Shown: positions 1-6,961 of the stretch, in pieces
Numbering within the stretch: position 1 is the stretch's first letter
Layout: the number at the start of each line of letters is the position of its first letter
Source of the DNA: Streptomyces sp. NBC_01016
GTDB taxonomy: Bacteria; Actinomycetota; Actinomycetes; Streptomycetales; Streptomycetaceae
Direction: 5' to 3'
Assembly: GCF_026341035.1 (NCBI RefSeq)
Contig: NZ_JAPEOQ010000002.1
Coordinates: 3,162,001-3,226,000, forward strand
Length of the DNA stretch: 64,000 bases
Position numbers and translations under genes: made by a program
Notes under the pieces: generated by a model
What the model was told of the DNA's origin: nothing
The model's database searches: none
The model's input: only the letters and a program-made list of their open reading frames with translations

Positions 1-38
1 CCGACGCCGGCGAGCACGGTTCTGCGGTGCAGGGTCAT
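1..38 (-). CDS. N-terminus of a Tat-exported protein (truncated by window edge)
   Basis: Only the first 12 codons are inside the window, reading MTLHRRTVLAGV. The twin arginine followed by a small hydrophobic run is the start of a Tat signal peptide, so the product is probably exported folded. A strong ribosome site (GGGGAGGAG) lies 7 bases before the ATG. The gene diverges from the LacI regulator, whose operator-like sites lie between the two, so it is probably the LacI target. Its function cannot be read from what is here. Confidence 0.6.
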   Translation of the reverse strand, partial: MTLHRRTVLAGV

Positions 39-68
39 GGCATGCTCCTCCCCTTTCATGCCGCCGAA

Positions 69-82
69 TGACAGCGCTAGCA
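69..82. promoter_or_regulatory. LacI-type operator, site 1
   Basis: TGACAGCGCTAGCA is an imperfect palindrome centred on AGCGCT, with 10 of 14 positions symmetric and a central CG as in LacI-family operators. It lies just upstream of the truncated minus-strand gene and recurs, with changes, at 148-161. Binding by the adjacent LacI protein is inferred. Confidence 0.45.
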
Positions 83-147
83 CGGTAGGGAGCCGCAAGA
101 TTCACTGTCAATGGCCTTGGCGAAGACATTGCAGGCAATCCTTGAAA

Positions 148-161
148 TGACAGCGTTGGCA
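148..161. promoter_or_regulatory. LacI-type operator, site 2
   Basis: TGACAGCGTTGGCA shares 12 of 14 bases with the site at 69-82; both are preceded by AA. The two centres are 79 bp apart, a spacing that could allow looping or separate control of the two divergent genes. This copy lies about 45 bp before the lacI-family start codon, so autoregulation is likely. Confidence 0.45.
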
Positions 162-206
162 TTACCGGGCTCGGCGAGGCGTGATCGCTGTGTTAGCGTC
201 CCGGTC

Positions 207-1232
207 ATGACTGGTGAACGGGGCGCCACGCTGGCGGATGTCGCACAGAGGGCCGGAGTGTCTCCCTCGACCGTCTCGCGCACGCTGCGCGGTCTGTCGA
301 CGGTGTCACCGCAGACCCGCGAGCGGGTCGAACAGGCCGCCCGCGAGCTGTCGTTCGCGATCTCGCGCAGCGCCTCCAGTCTCGTGACCGGGCGCACCGG
401 CAGGATCGCCGTGCTCGTGCCGAACATGGAGTCCTGGTTCCTGGGCGCCGTACTGGCAGGGCTCGCGCCCGAACTGAACGCTGCCGGGCTCGACCTGCTC
501 GTCTACAGCGTCACCACCGCCGAACAGCGCGCCCGATTCTTCGACCGACTGCCCGCCCGCCGCAACGCGGACGCGCTGCTCGTCGTCAGCTTCGCGCTCT
601 CCCCCGAGGAGCGGGAGCGCCTTGACGGCCTCGGCATGCCGCTGGTTTTCGTCAGCCAGCACGAGAAGGGCCGGGCCAGTGTCTACGTGGACGACGCGGA
701 GGCCGCCCTGCGGGGCACCCGGCACCTGCTCAACCTCGGTCACCGCCGCATCGCCTACATCGAGCCCGCCGACGACTCGGGCTTCGCCTGGAGCAGCCGC
801 GCCCGCCTTGAGGGGTACCGGGCCGCGCTCACGGAGGCTGGTGTCGAGCACGACGAGGAACTGGTCCGGCAGGTCGCGCAGTGGCAGGGGCCGAGCCTGG
901 ACGCGGCGGTCGGGCGGCTGCTCTCCCTTACCGAGCCACCCACGGCGATCTTCGCCGAGACGGACGACATCGCCTTCCGGCTGCTGACCGTGTTGCGCGG
1001 GGCGAACGTGCCGGTGCCGGACCGCATGTCCGTCCTCGGCTTCGACGACCACGCGATGGCGGCGCCGTGGGACCTGTCCACGATGGCGCAGCCCGCCCGC
1101 CAACTCGGCGTCGCCGCAGCGGAATTGGCTCGCGCCGTGATCCAGGAACCCGAGGCGAACCTGGAGCGCCATGTCGTCCTGCCGGTGGAGCTGGTGCCGC
1201 GGGGGAGCACGGGGCTCGCCCCGCGGCAGTAG
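207..1232 (+). CDS. LacI-family transcriptional regulator
   Basis: A 341-residue regulator with the usual family length. Residues 8-30 (ATLADVAQRAGVSPSTVSR and following) form the LacI helix-turn-helix, followed by the hinge and a periplasmic-binding-protein-like ligand domain (RIAVLVPNMESWF onwards; C-terminal LGFDDHAMA). The frame is open from 111, but the ATG at 207 places the HTH at the expected distance from the N-terminus. It diverges from a Tat-exported gene with two palindromic sites between them, suggesting control of an exported hydrolase, perhaps sugar-related. The ligand is unknown. Confidence 0.85.
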   Translation: MTGERGATLADVAQRAGVSPSTVSRTLRGLSTVSPQTRERVEQAARELSFAISRSASSLVTGRTGRIAVLVPNMESWFLGAVLAGLAPELNAAGLDLLVYSVTTAEQRARFFDRLPARRNADALLVVSFALSPEERERLDGLGMPLVFVSQHEKGRASVYVDDAEAALRGTRHLLNLGHRRIAYIEPADDSGFAWSSRARLEGYRAALTEAGVEHDEELVRQVAQWQGPSLDAAVGRLLSLTEPPTAIFAETDDIAFRLLTVLRGANVPVPDRMSVLGFDDHAMAAPWDLSTMAQPARQLGVAAAELARAVIQEPEANLERHVVLPVELVPRGSTGLAPRQ

Positions 1233-1241
1233 TGCGGTCCC

Positions 1242-1289
1242 GGACCGGGATCAGCAGTCGCACACCCCCGGGACCGGGATCAGCGGTCC
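1242..1289. repeat. Imperfect direct repeat after the lacI stop
   Basis: GGACCGGGATCAGCAGTCG at 1242-1260 recurs at 1271-1289 with three changes near its end. The tail ATCAGCAGTCG recurs again at 1290-1300, over the stop codon of the converging secreted-protein gene. No clear terminator hairpin is present in this short convergent gap. Confidence 0.6.
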
Positions 1290-1290
1290 A

Positions 1291-1659
1291 TCAGCAGTCG
1301 CGAACCGGATCCGTCTCGCTGTAGATGTCGGTGTCCTTCATGAAGCCGAGCCGGCCGTTGTCCGCCACCGTCATCAGCCAGCGCGTCGGGTGCGGCCCGC
1401 CGACCCAGTCCTGGCCGTCCATCTTGCAGTAGAACCAGCTGGGGTTGGAGTTCATGTACCCGACCACCCTGCCGGGGTCCGGGTAGAGGTGGTTGTTGCC
1501 GATGGTGCCGTACACCGGGGCGCCGGCGACGTTGTGGCACCAGTGCCGGTTCCCGTCCTGCCAGCAGCCGTCCGCGGCCGAGGCCGTGGGGGCGAGGGTG
1601 GCGACGGCGCCTGCGGCGAGGGCCACCGCGCCCAGGACCGAAGCGAGCTTCTTCTTCAT
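1291..1659 (-). CDS. Small secreted Cys-containing protein
   Basis: This 122-residue protein begins MKKKLASVLGAVALAAGAVATL and has an Ala-Ser-Ala cleavage site near residue 29, a textbook Sec signal peptide. The mature part of about 93 residues is rich in Trp, Gly and Asn and has four Cys (CWQDGNRHWC, WFYC and the C-terminal DC), so two disulfides are likely. The start at 1659 is preferred because GGGGAG precedes it; an in-frame ATG four codons upstream has no ribosome site. It resembles small extracellular Streptomyces proteins of unknown role. I do not recognise a function. Confidence 0.75.
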   Translation of the reverse strand: MKKKLASVLGAVALAAGAVATLAPTASAADGCWQDGNRHWCHNVAGAPVYGTIGNNHLYPDPGRVVGYMNSNPSWFYCKMDGQDWVGGPHPTRWLMTVADNGRLGFMKDTDIYSETDPVRDC

Positions 1660-1865
1660 ACAACTCCCCATGTTGTGGCCCCCATTGGGGCGACGAACGT
1701 TGTTGTCGTGCCGCCCTGGTCAGGGGCGGCCACCGGGGAAGACGGTGCCGCGCGCGGGTGCGGTTGCCGGAGCCGGGCGGTCTTCACTCGTCCGGGCGTA
1801 CGCAACACGCGTATGGCCCCTGCATGAAAGGGGTATTGCAGTCCGGCCCCGGGCGACCCACGCCC

Positions 1866-1902
1866 TTGACCCGCCTCCGGCGGCCTGGCTAGCTTCGGCG
1901 GC
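1866..1902 (+). promoter_or_regulatory. Promoter of the sulfonate operon leader
   Basis: TTGACC (1866-1871) and TAGCTT (1890-1895) are separated by 18 bp, a good vegetative sigma-factor layout. Transcription would begin about 1902-1903, exactly at the ATG of the leader peptide. The leader mRNA is therefore probably leaderless, which also explains the absence of a ribosome site there. Confidence 0.5.
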
Positions 1903-1977
1903 ATGTCCGACGACCAGCGGTATCACAAGCGCCGAGCCATCGATCTGATGCGTGTCGCCACCGCCGTGTGTAGCTGA
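1903..1977 (+). CDS. Cysteine-responsive leader peptide upstream of the sulfonate operon
   Basis: A 24-codon ORF ending RRAIDLMRVATAVCS. This matches the actinobacterial leader-peptide pattern (Arg-Arg, then Asp-Leu-x-Arg, then Ser/Thr-Ala-x-Cys near the C-terminus) found before sulfur-assimilation genes. The single Cys codon is next to last, so a ribosome starved for Cys-tRNA would stall at 1969-1971. A perfect 9-bp hairpin begins 7 bases after the stop, and ssuA follows about 105 bp downstream. The reading is that low cysteine stalls the ribosome and lets the operon be expressed; that mechanism is inferred from the family. Confidence 0.7.
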   Translation: MSDDQRYHKRRAIDLMRVATAVCS

Positions 1978-1983
1978 GCCGCG

Positions 1984-2002
1984 GCGCCCGTTCAACGGGC
2001 GC
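1984..2002 (+). promoter_or_regulatory. Attenuator hairpin after the leader peptide
   Basis: GCGCCCGTT and AACGGGCGC are perfect 9-base complements around a single base (realistic loop of 3-5 bases). The stem starts 7 nt after the leader stop codon, within the footprint of a terminating ribosome. No T-run follows, so it would act as a U-less terminator or by altering downstream RNA folding. Confidence 0.55.
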
Positions 2003-2082
2003 GCATCCTCGCGTACTTGCCTCCCTCCCCGGGGTCCCACGCCTGCTCCGGTGTGCCGCCCCTCCTCTCTGTGAAGGCACGA

Positions 2083-3168
2083 ATGATGCCCCGTCTCCGC
2101 ATACCCATGTCCAGATTCCGGAGCGCCGCGGTCGTCGGTTCGCTCGCCGCGGCCCTGCTGCTCACCTCCTGCGCGAACAACTCGACCTCGACGAGCGGTA
2201 GTCGGAACGTCGCGTCGAAGAAGATCCCCGCCAAGGTGTCGGCGGACACCACGCTCACCGTCGGCGCTCCGATCCTGAAGGTCGCCCTCGAACTGTCCGG
2301 GCAGATCGACAAGCTGCCCTTCAAGGTGAAGTGGGCCAACATCAGCGGCGGCCCGCAGTGCTCCGAGGCCTTTCGCGCCGATGCCCTCGACATCTGCTCC
2401 GCGGCCGAGATCCCGTCCATCAACGCCCACTGGACCGGGCTCGACACCAAGCTCGTCGGCGCCGAGTTCCGCAAGGATCCGATCGCCGACCCGATCTACG
2501 AGCTGGGCATCGCGCCGGGCGCCGGCATCAAGAAGCTCGCCGATCTGCGCGGCAAGAAGATCGCCTACAGTCCCGGCCAGGCGCAGGGCGCCCTCGTGCT
2601 GCGCATTCTGAAGAAGGCCGGGCTCGGCAAACAGGACGTGAAGCTCGTCGAGCTGGCCAGCACCGGTGATGTGTATCCGACGGCCCTCGGCAATCACCAG
2701 GTCGATGCCGCGCCCATCGCCGGTGTCAACATCAAGCGCTACCTCACGAAGTACGGCGGGGACGGTGCCACCACCATCCGGCACGGCCTGCGCGACGATC
2801 CCGGACACCTGTGGGCGCTGACCGACGCGGTCGCCGACGGGCAGAAGTCCGCTGCCATCAAGGAACTCATCCGCTTCTGGGCCCGCGCCGAGGTCTGGAT
2901 CGACGCGCATCCCAAGGAGTGGATCGAGGGCTACTACGTCAAGGACCAGGGGCTCAGTCGCGAGGACGGCGAGTATCTCGTCGCGCACGCGGGCCGTCCG
3001 GTCTTCCCGGCCAGCTGGAAGGGGGCGATCGCGCGGCAGCAGCAGACCGTCGATCTGCTCGCGAAGGAGCAGAAGCACGAGCGCTTCGACGCGGGCGTTC
3101 TCTTCGACCGGCGCTACGAGCGGGTCGCCGCGGACGCGGTGGCCGGCGAGGGTGGTGAACAGGCGTGA
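2083..3168 (+). CDS. ssuA: Sulfonate-type ABC transporter substrate-binding lipoprotein
   Basis: This 361-residue solute-binding protein opens with a basic stretch and a hydrophobic segment ending in the lipobox LLTSC, so the mature protein is lipid-anchored outside the membrane. The body has the two-lobed SsuA/TauA/NMT1 fold (TLTVGAPILKVALELSG; LADLRGKKIAYSPGQAQG). It should capture alkanesulfonates or related organosulfur compounds. The start at 2083 is chosen for the GAAGG 5 bases upstream; ATG 2086 is equally possible. It is the first enzyme-operon gene after a Cys leader peptide and overlaps the permease by 4 bases. The exact substrate is not readable. Confidence 0.8.
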   Translation: MMPRLRIPMSRFRSAAVVGSLAAALLLTSCANNSTSTSGSRNVASKKIPAKVSADTTLTVGAPILKVALELSGQIDKLPFKVKWANISGGPQCSEAFRADALDICSAAEIPSINAHWTGLDTKLVGAEFRKDPIADPIYELGIAPGAGIKKLADLRGKKIAYSPGQAQGALVLRILKKAGLGKQDVKLVELASTGDVYPTALGNHQVDAAPIAGVNIKRYLTKYGGDGATTIRHGLRDDPGHLWALTDAVADGQKSAAIKELIRFWARAEVWIDAHPKEWIEGYYVKDQGLSREDGEYLVAHAGRPVFPASWKGAIARQQQTVDLLAKEQKHERFDAGVLFDRRYERVAADAVAGEGGEQA

Positions 3169-4031
3169 GTTCAACCGCTGTTGAGTTGAAGGTCGAGGAG
3201 GGGGCCGCGGCCGGGGCGGGGGAGCGTCCGGCGCACGCGCCCCGGCCCCGCGTCCGCAAGCGGCTCGCTCCCGGACGGCCCGTCCCCTACGGCTGGGCGC
3301 TCGGCCCGCTCCTGTTGCTCGCCGCATGGGCAGTCGGCTCGGGCGCAGGCCTGATCGACCCGCGCAACCTGCCCGCTCCGTGGGCCATCGCGAGCACCGC
3401 GGGCGACCTCATCGCCGAGGGCAGGCTCCAGTCGAACCTCGCCGTCTCCGCCCAACGCGCCCTCCTTGGCCTGGTGTTCGGCGTGCTGGCCGGGCTCGCG
3501 CTCGCGCTCGTGTCGGGGCTGAGCCGGATCGGCGAGGGGCTCGTCGACGGGCCCGTGCAGATCAAGCGGTCGATCCCCTCGCTCGCGCTGATTCCGCTGC
3601 TGATCCTGTGGTTCGGCATCGGCGAGTCGATGAAGGTCGTCACCATCGCGCTCGGGGTGTTCGTGCCGATCTACATCCACACCCACAACGGGCTGCGCGG
3701 CATCGACAGCCGCTACGTCGAACTCGCCGAGACGGTCCGCCTGGGGCGTGCCCGGTTCGTGCGGCACGTGGTGCTGCCGGGCGCACTGCCGGGCTTCCTG
3801 CTCGGACTGCGGTTCGCGGTGACCGGGGCGTGGCTCGCCCTCGTCGTGGTCGAGCAGGTCAACGCCACCAGTGGCATCGGCTACATGATGGAGCTGGCAC
3901 GGACGTACGGACAGACCGACGTGATCCTCGTCGGGCTCGTCGTGTACGGAGTGCTCGGCCTCGTCTCCGACGCCCTCGTACGGCTCGTGGAGAGAAAGGC
4001 GCTGACATGGCGACGTACCTTGGCCGGCTGA
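3165..4031 (+). CDS. ssuC: Sulfonate-type ABC transporter permease
   Basis: A 288-residue integral membrane protein of the SsuC/TauC type with about six membrane segments after an unusually long charged N-terminal tail of about 40 residues. The EAA loop that contacts the ATPase is visible (AETVRLGRARFVRHVVLPGALPGF). It starts at a GTG overlapping the ssuA stop (GTGA) and overlaps the ATPase start by 25 bases, so the three transporter genes are translationally coupled. Confidence 0.85.
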   Translation: MSSTAVELKVEEGAAAGAGERPAHAPRPRVRKRLAPGRPVPYGWALGPLLLLAAWAVGSGAGLIDPRNLPAPWAIASTAGDLIAEGRLQSNLAVSAQRALLGLVFGVLAGLALALVSGLSRIGEGLVDGPVQIKRSIPSLALIPLLILWFGIGESMKVVTIALGVFVPIYIHTHNGLRGIDSRYVELAETVRLGRARFVRHVVLPGALPGFLLGLRFAVTGAWLALVVVEQVNATSGIGYMMELARTYGQTDVILVGLVVYGVLGLVSDALVRLVERKALTWRRTLAG

Positions 4032-4834
4032 ACCCCGTACGGCACGACGGTGCGGCGCGGTCCGCTGCCGTACGCATCGAGGGACTCGTCCGCACCCTCG
4101 GCGGGCGCGACGTACTGAACGGGCTGCAACTGTCCATCGCGGAAGGCGAGTTCGTCGCCCTGCTCGGCCGCAGCGGCTCCGGCAAGAGCACTCTGCTGCG
4201 GGCCCTGGCCCGGCTGGACCACGATGTGTCGGGCGGGGGCGAGCTGATCGCGCCCGACAACGTGTCCGTGGTGTTCCAGGACGCCCGGCTGCTGCCCTGG
4301 AGGCGGCTGCTGGACAACGTGGTCCTCGGTCTCGACGGGCCGGACGCGGTGGAGCGCGGGCGCACCGCCCTCGCCGAGGTCGGCCTCGAAGGGCGCGAGC
4401 GGGCATGGCCGATCGAGCTGTCCGGCGGCGAGCAGCAGCGGGTCTCGCTCGCCCGCTCCCTGGTGCGTGAGCCTCAACTCCTCCTCGCCGACGAACCGTT
4501 CGGCGCGCTCGACGCCCTGACCCGGATCCGGATGCACGGGCTGCTCCGGCAGCTGTGCGAACGGCACCGGCCCGCGGTGCTCCTGGTCACCCATGACGTC
4601 GACGAGGCCATCGCGCTCGCCGACCGGGTGGTCCTCCTGGAGGAGGGGCGGATCGCCCTCGACCTCCCGGTGCGGCTCCCGGTGTCCCGCCGGCGCGGCG
4701 ATCCCGAGGCTGCGGTCCTGCGCGAGCGGCTCCTGCGGCAGCTCGGCGTCGAGGCCGCGGAGGACGCCGAGGGTGGCGCCGCTGCGGCGCAGGTCCATGG
4801 TGAGACGACTGGCGTGGAACCGGAGGGGCGATGA
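4007..4834 (+). CDS. ssuB: Sulfonate-type ABC transporter ATP-binding protein
   Basis: This 275-residue ABC ATPase has Walker A GRSGSGKST at residues 54-62, a Q-loop (VFQDARLLPW), signature LSGGEQQR, Walker B LLLADEP and a switch His (LLVTHD). The DARLLPWRR stretch is characteristic of the nitrate/sulfonate/taurine importer ATPases. The ATG at 4007 sits inside the ssuC 3' end. The last residues overlap the ATG of the monooxygenase gene (ATGA), so ssuA-C-B-D form one unit. Confidence 0.9.
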   Translation: MATYLGRLNPVRHDGAARSAAVRIEGLVRTLGGRDVLNGLQLSIAEGEFVALLGRSGSGKSTLLRALARLDHDVSGGGELIAPDNVSVVFQDARLLPWRRLLDNVVLGLDGPDAVERGRTALAEVGLEGRERAWPIELSGGEQQRVSLARSLVREPQLLLADEPFGALDALTRIRMHGLLRQLCERHRPAVLLVTHDVDEAIALADRVVLLEEGRIALDLPVRLPVSRRRGDPEAAVLRERLLRQLGVEAAEDAEGGAAAAQVHGETTGVEPEGR

Positions 4835-5919
4835 CGTCGGCGACCGAGGAATTCCTGTGGTACATCCCCAACACCGTCGAGCCGGGACACCGCGGCGACG
4901 ACACCAGGGCAGGCTGGGGCTCGATCGAGTTCTCCACGCGGCTCGCCCGCACCGCAGAGGAACACGGCTGGGGTGGCGCCCTGTTGGGCACCGGATGGGG
5001 CCGGCCCGACACCTTCACCGTGGCGACGGCGCTCGCCGCGCGGACCACCACGTTCAAGCCGCTGATCGCGATCCGTCCCGGCTACTGGCAGCCGGCCAAC
5101 TTCGCGAGCGCGGCGGCCACTTTGGACCAGCTCAGCCTGGGGCGGGTGCTCGTCAACATCGTCAGCGGCCTGGACAACCCGGCCGCGTACGGTGACACGA
5201 ACGTCGACCCCGCCGCGCGGTACGCGCGCACCCGGGAGTTTCTGCACCTGGTGCGGCGGCTGTGGACGGAAGAGGATGTCACCTTCGAGGGCGAGCACTT
5301 CCAGGTGCGTCACTCCACGGTCTCTCCCCGCCCGTACGAGGCGCCGGGCCGCGCGCATCCGCGGCTGTACTTCGGCGGTGCCTCCGAGGCCGCGGAGCGG
5401 GTCGCGGCGGCCGAGGCCGACGTCCAGCTGTTCTGGGGCGAACCCCTCGACGGGATCGCCGAACGCATCGACCGGCTGCGGAAGTTGAGCGAGTCGGAGG
5501 GCCGCGTCCACGCCCCGCTGGAGTTCGGGCTGCGGATCACCACGGTCGTCCGGGACACCAGCGAGGAGGCGTGGGAGGCGGCCGAGCGCAAGGTCGCGAA
5601 GATGGCCGAGGGCTCCGGTGACACCGCCTGGTCGGGCAACCGCCGCACGGCCGTCGGCCAGCGCCGACTCCTTGACCTGGCCGAGCGCGGCGAGGTGCTG
5701 GACCGCTGCCTGTACACCACGCCGGGCCGATTCGGCGGCGGGGGAGCGGGGACGACCTGGCTGGTCGGCTCCCCCGACGAGGTCGCGGCGGCCCTGCACG
5801 ACTACCGCAGGCTCGGCATCTCCCACTTCGTCCTGTCCGACACCCCCTACCGGGAGGAGACCGCCCGCGTGGGCGACCAACTACTGCCCCGGTTGCGGGA
5901 GTTGGCCGTACCCCGTTAG
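4831..5919 (+). CDS. ssuD: FMNH2-dependent alkanesulfonate monooxygenase-like (LLM family)
   Basis: A 362-residue luciferase-like monooxygenase close to the 381-residue length of E. coli SsuD. It starts EEFLWYIPNTVEPGHRGDD, close to SsuD's N-terminal strand, and carries the family core TFKPLIAIRPGYWQPANFA with LGRVLVNIVSG. SsuD-type enzymes cleave sulfonates to aldehyde and sulfite using reduced FMN and O2. The transporter neighbours and the Cys leader upstream support a sulfur-scavenging role. No flavin reductase (SsuE) is in the window, so one must act in trans. A related sulfone monooxygenase activity is the main alternative. Confidence 0.8.
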   Translation: MTSATEEFLWYIPNTVEPGHRGDDTRAGWGSIEFSTRLARTAEEHGWGGALLGTGWGRPDTFTVATALAARTTTFKPLIAIRPGYWQPANFASAAATLDQLSLGRVLVNIVSGLDNPAAYGDTNVDPAARYARTREFLHLVRRLWTEEDVTFEGEHFQVRHSTVSPRPYEAPGRAHPRLYFGGASEAAERVAAAEADVQLFWGEPLDGIAERIDRLRKLSESEGRVHAPLEFGLRITTVVRDTSEEAWEAAERKVAKMAEGSGDTAWSGNRRTAVGQRRLLDLAERGEVLDRCLYTTPGRFGGGGAGTTWLVGSPDEVAAALHDYRRLGISHFVLSDTPYREETARVGDQLLPRLRELAVPR

Positions 5920-5933
5920 ATCCTCGGCGGAAC

Positions 5934-6755
5934 TCAACCCTGTTGCGGCTCGTCCCCCACCGACTCCCGCAGCCGGGCGCTCGCCATCCGCATGTGTTCG
6001 GCCATGGCCCGGTCCGCGCCCTCGGGGTTGCGGTCGCGGATCGCCTTGAGGACGGCGTCGTGTTCGCACAGGGTGCCGCTGACGGTGCCCTCGATGTCGC
6101 TGACCCGCTCCATCCAGACCTGGAGCAGCGCGCGGATGCTGTGCAGGATGTCGCTCAGGACGGTGTTGCGGGCGATGCTCGCGCACTCCAGGTGGAAGGC
6201 GATGTCGGCGTCGATGAACGCCTTCACGTCGCTGCCCGCCTCCTGCATGTGCCGCAGGTGCTCCTCCAGGCGCGCCACGTCCTCGTCGCCCGCGCGCTCC
6301 GCGGCGAGCCGCGCCGAGACACCCTCCATGTAGGTGCGCACCTCGACCAGGTCCCGGGTGCGGCGCTGGCCCAGCATCAGGCCCCAGTTGATGGCGCGCG
6401 GCAGGAACTCCGACGTGCCCTCGCGGACGTACGAGCCGGAGCCCGGCCGGATCTCGATGATGCCGAGCACGTCGAGCGCGGACAGGGCGCCGCGCACGCT
6501 GGAGCGGGCGACGCCGAGGGCCTCCGCGAGCTGGCGCTCGGCGGGCAGTCGGGTGCCGGGCTTGATGTTCCCCGCGGAGAGGTGGTCGAGCAGGCGCTTG
6601 GCGACCTCGCTGACGGAGGACTCGCGCACGACCGGGCGCAGGAGCGTGGCGAGGTCGGCCTCGGGGGTGGCGTCGGAGGGCTGGTTGGTCACGGTCACCA
6701 GTAGACCAGACGGGTCGTCCGGGCCGGTCCACGGCCGCGCGCGACGCTCTTTCAT
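5934..6755 (-). CDS. GntR-family (FCD domain) regulator of the apionate operon
   Basis: This protein has a winged HTH (SEVAKRLLDHLSAGNIKPGTRLPAERQLAEALGVARSSVRGALSALDVLGIIEIRPGSGSYV) and an all-helical FCD ligand domain with metal-site-type His residues (DADIAFHLECA, CEHDAVLKAI, AEHMRMA). It diverges from the MFS-lerK operon, and a perfect palindrome of FadR type lies between them, so it most likely represses that operon and is relieved by a pathway acid. The 273-residue frame from the ATG at 6755 has no ribosome site; a GTG at 6698 (254 residues) is a plausible alternative. Confidence 0.8.
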   Translation of the reverse strand: MKERRARPWTGPDDPSGLLVTVTNQPSDATPEADLATLLRPVVRESSVSEVAKRLLDHLSAGNIKPGTRLPAERQLAEALGVARSSVRGALSALDVLGIIEIRPGSGSYVREGTSEFLPRAINWGLMLGQRRTRDLVEVRTYMEGVSARLAAERAGDEDVARLEEHLRHMQEAGSDVKAFIDADIAFHLECASIARNTVLSDILHSIRALLQVWMERVSDIEGTVSGTLCEHDAVLKAIRDRNPEGADRAMAEHMRMASARLRESVGDEPQQG

Positions 6756-6812
6756 GCCCGCTTTGTCAAGGGTTCAGCCATGAGCAACAAGTGCGACGCT
6801 CGCCACATTGGT

Positions 6813-6829
6813 AAATTGGTGACCAATTT
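6813..6829. promoter_or_regulatory. GntR/FadR-type operator
   Basis: AAATTGGTGACCAATTT is a perfect 17-bp palindrome around one central base and contains the TTGGT-N-ACCAA core used by FadR-subfamily regulators. It is strikingly AT-rich for this genome and lies between the divergent gntR and MFS genes, about 130 bp before the MFS start. It is the obvious binding site for the adjacent regulator. Confidence 0.75.
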
Positions 6830-6961
6830 GAAGATCGGGTCTAGCGTGACACGCAGATCGGCCCGACCTGAGCGGCCAGCCAGCTGCTGCAGAGCCCTCG
6901 CCCCTCGTGCCGAGCGTGACCCAAGTCCGGACAGAGCTGTCCGGCGAGCCGAGGAGTCGCC

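Noticed and set aside
1720..3327. A 535-codon open frame on the minus strand across the ssuA gene
   Set aside because: It is antisense to a gene with lipobox and transporter motifs. Its translation is Arg/Gly/Ala-rich without any domain, the usual shadow of strong third-position GC bias.
6756..6770. TTGACA on the minus strand as the -35 of the gntR gene
   Set aside because: No acceptable -10 box lies 16-19 bp downstream, and it sits only a few bases before the most upstream ATG.
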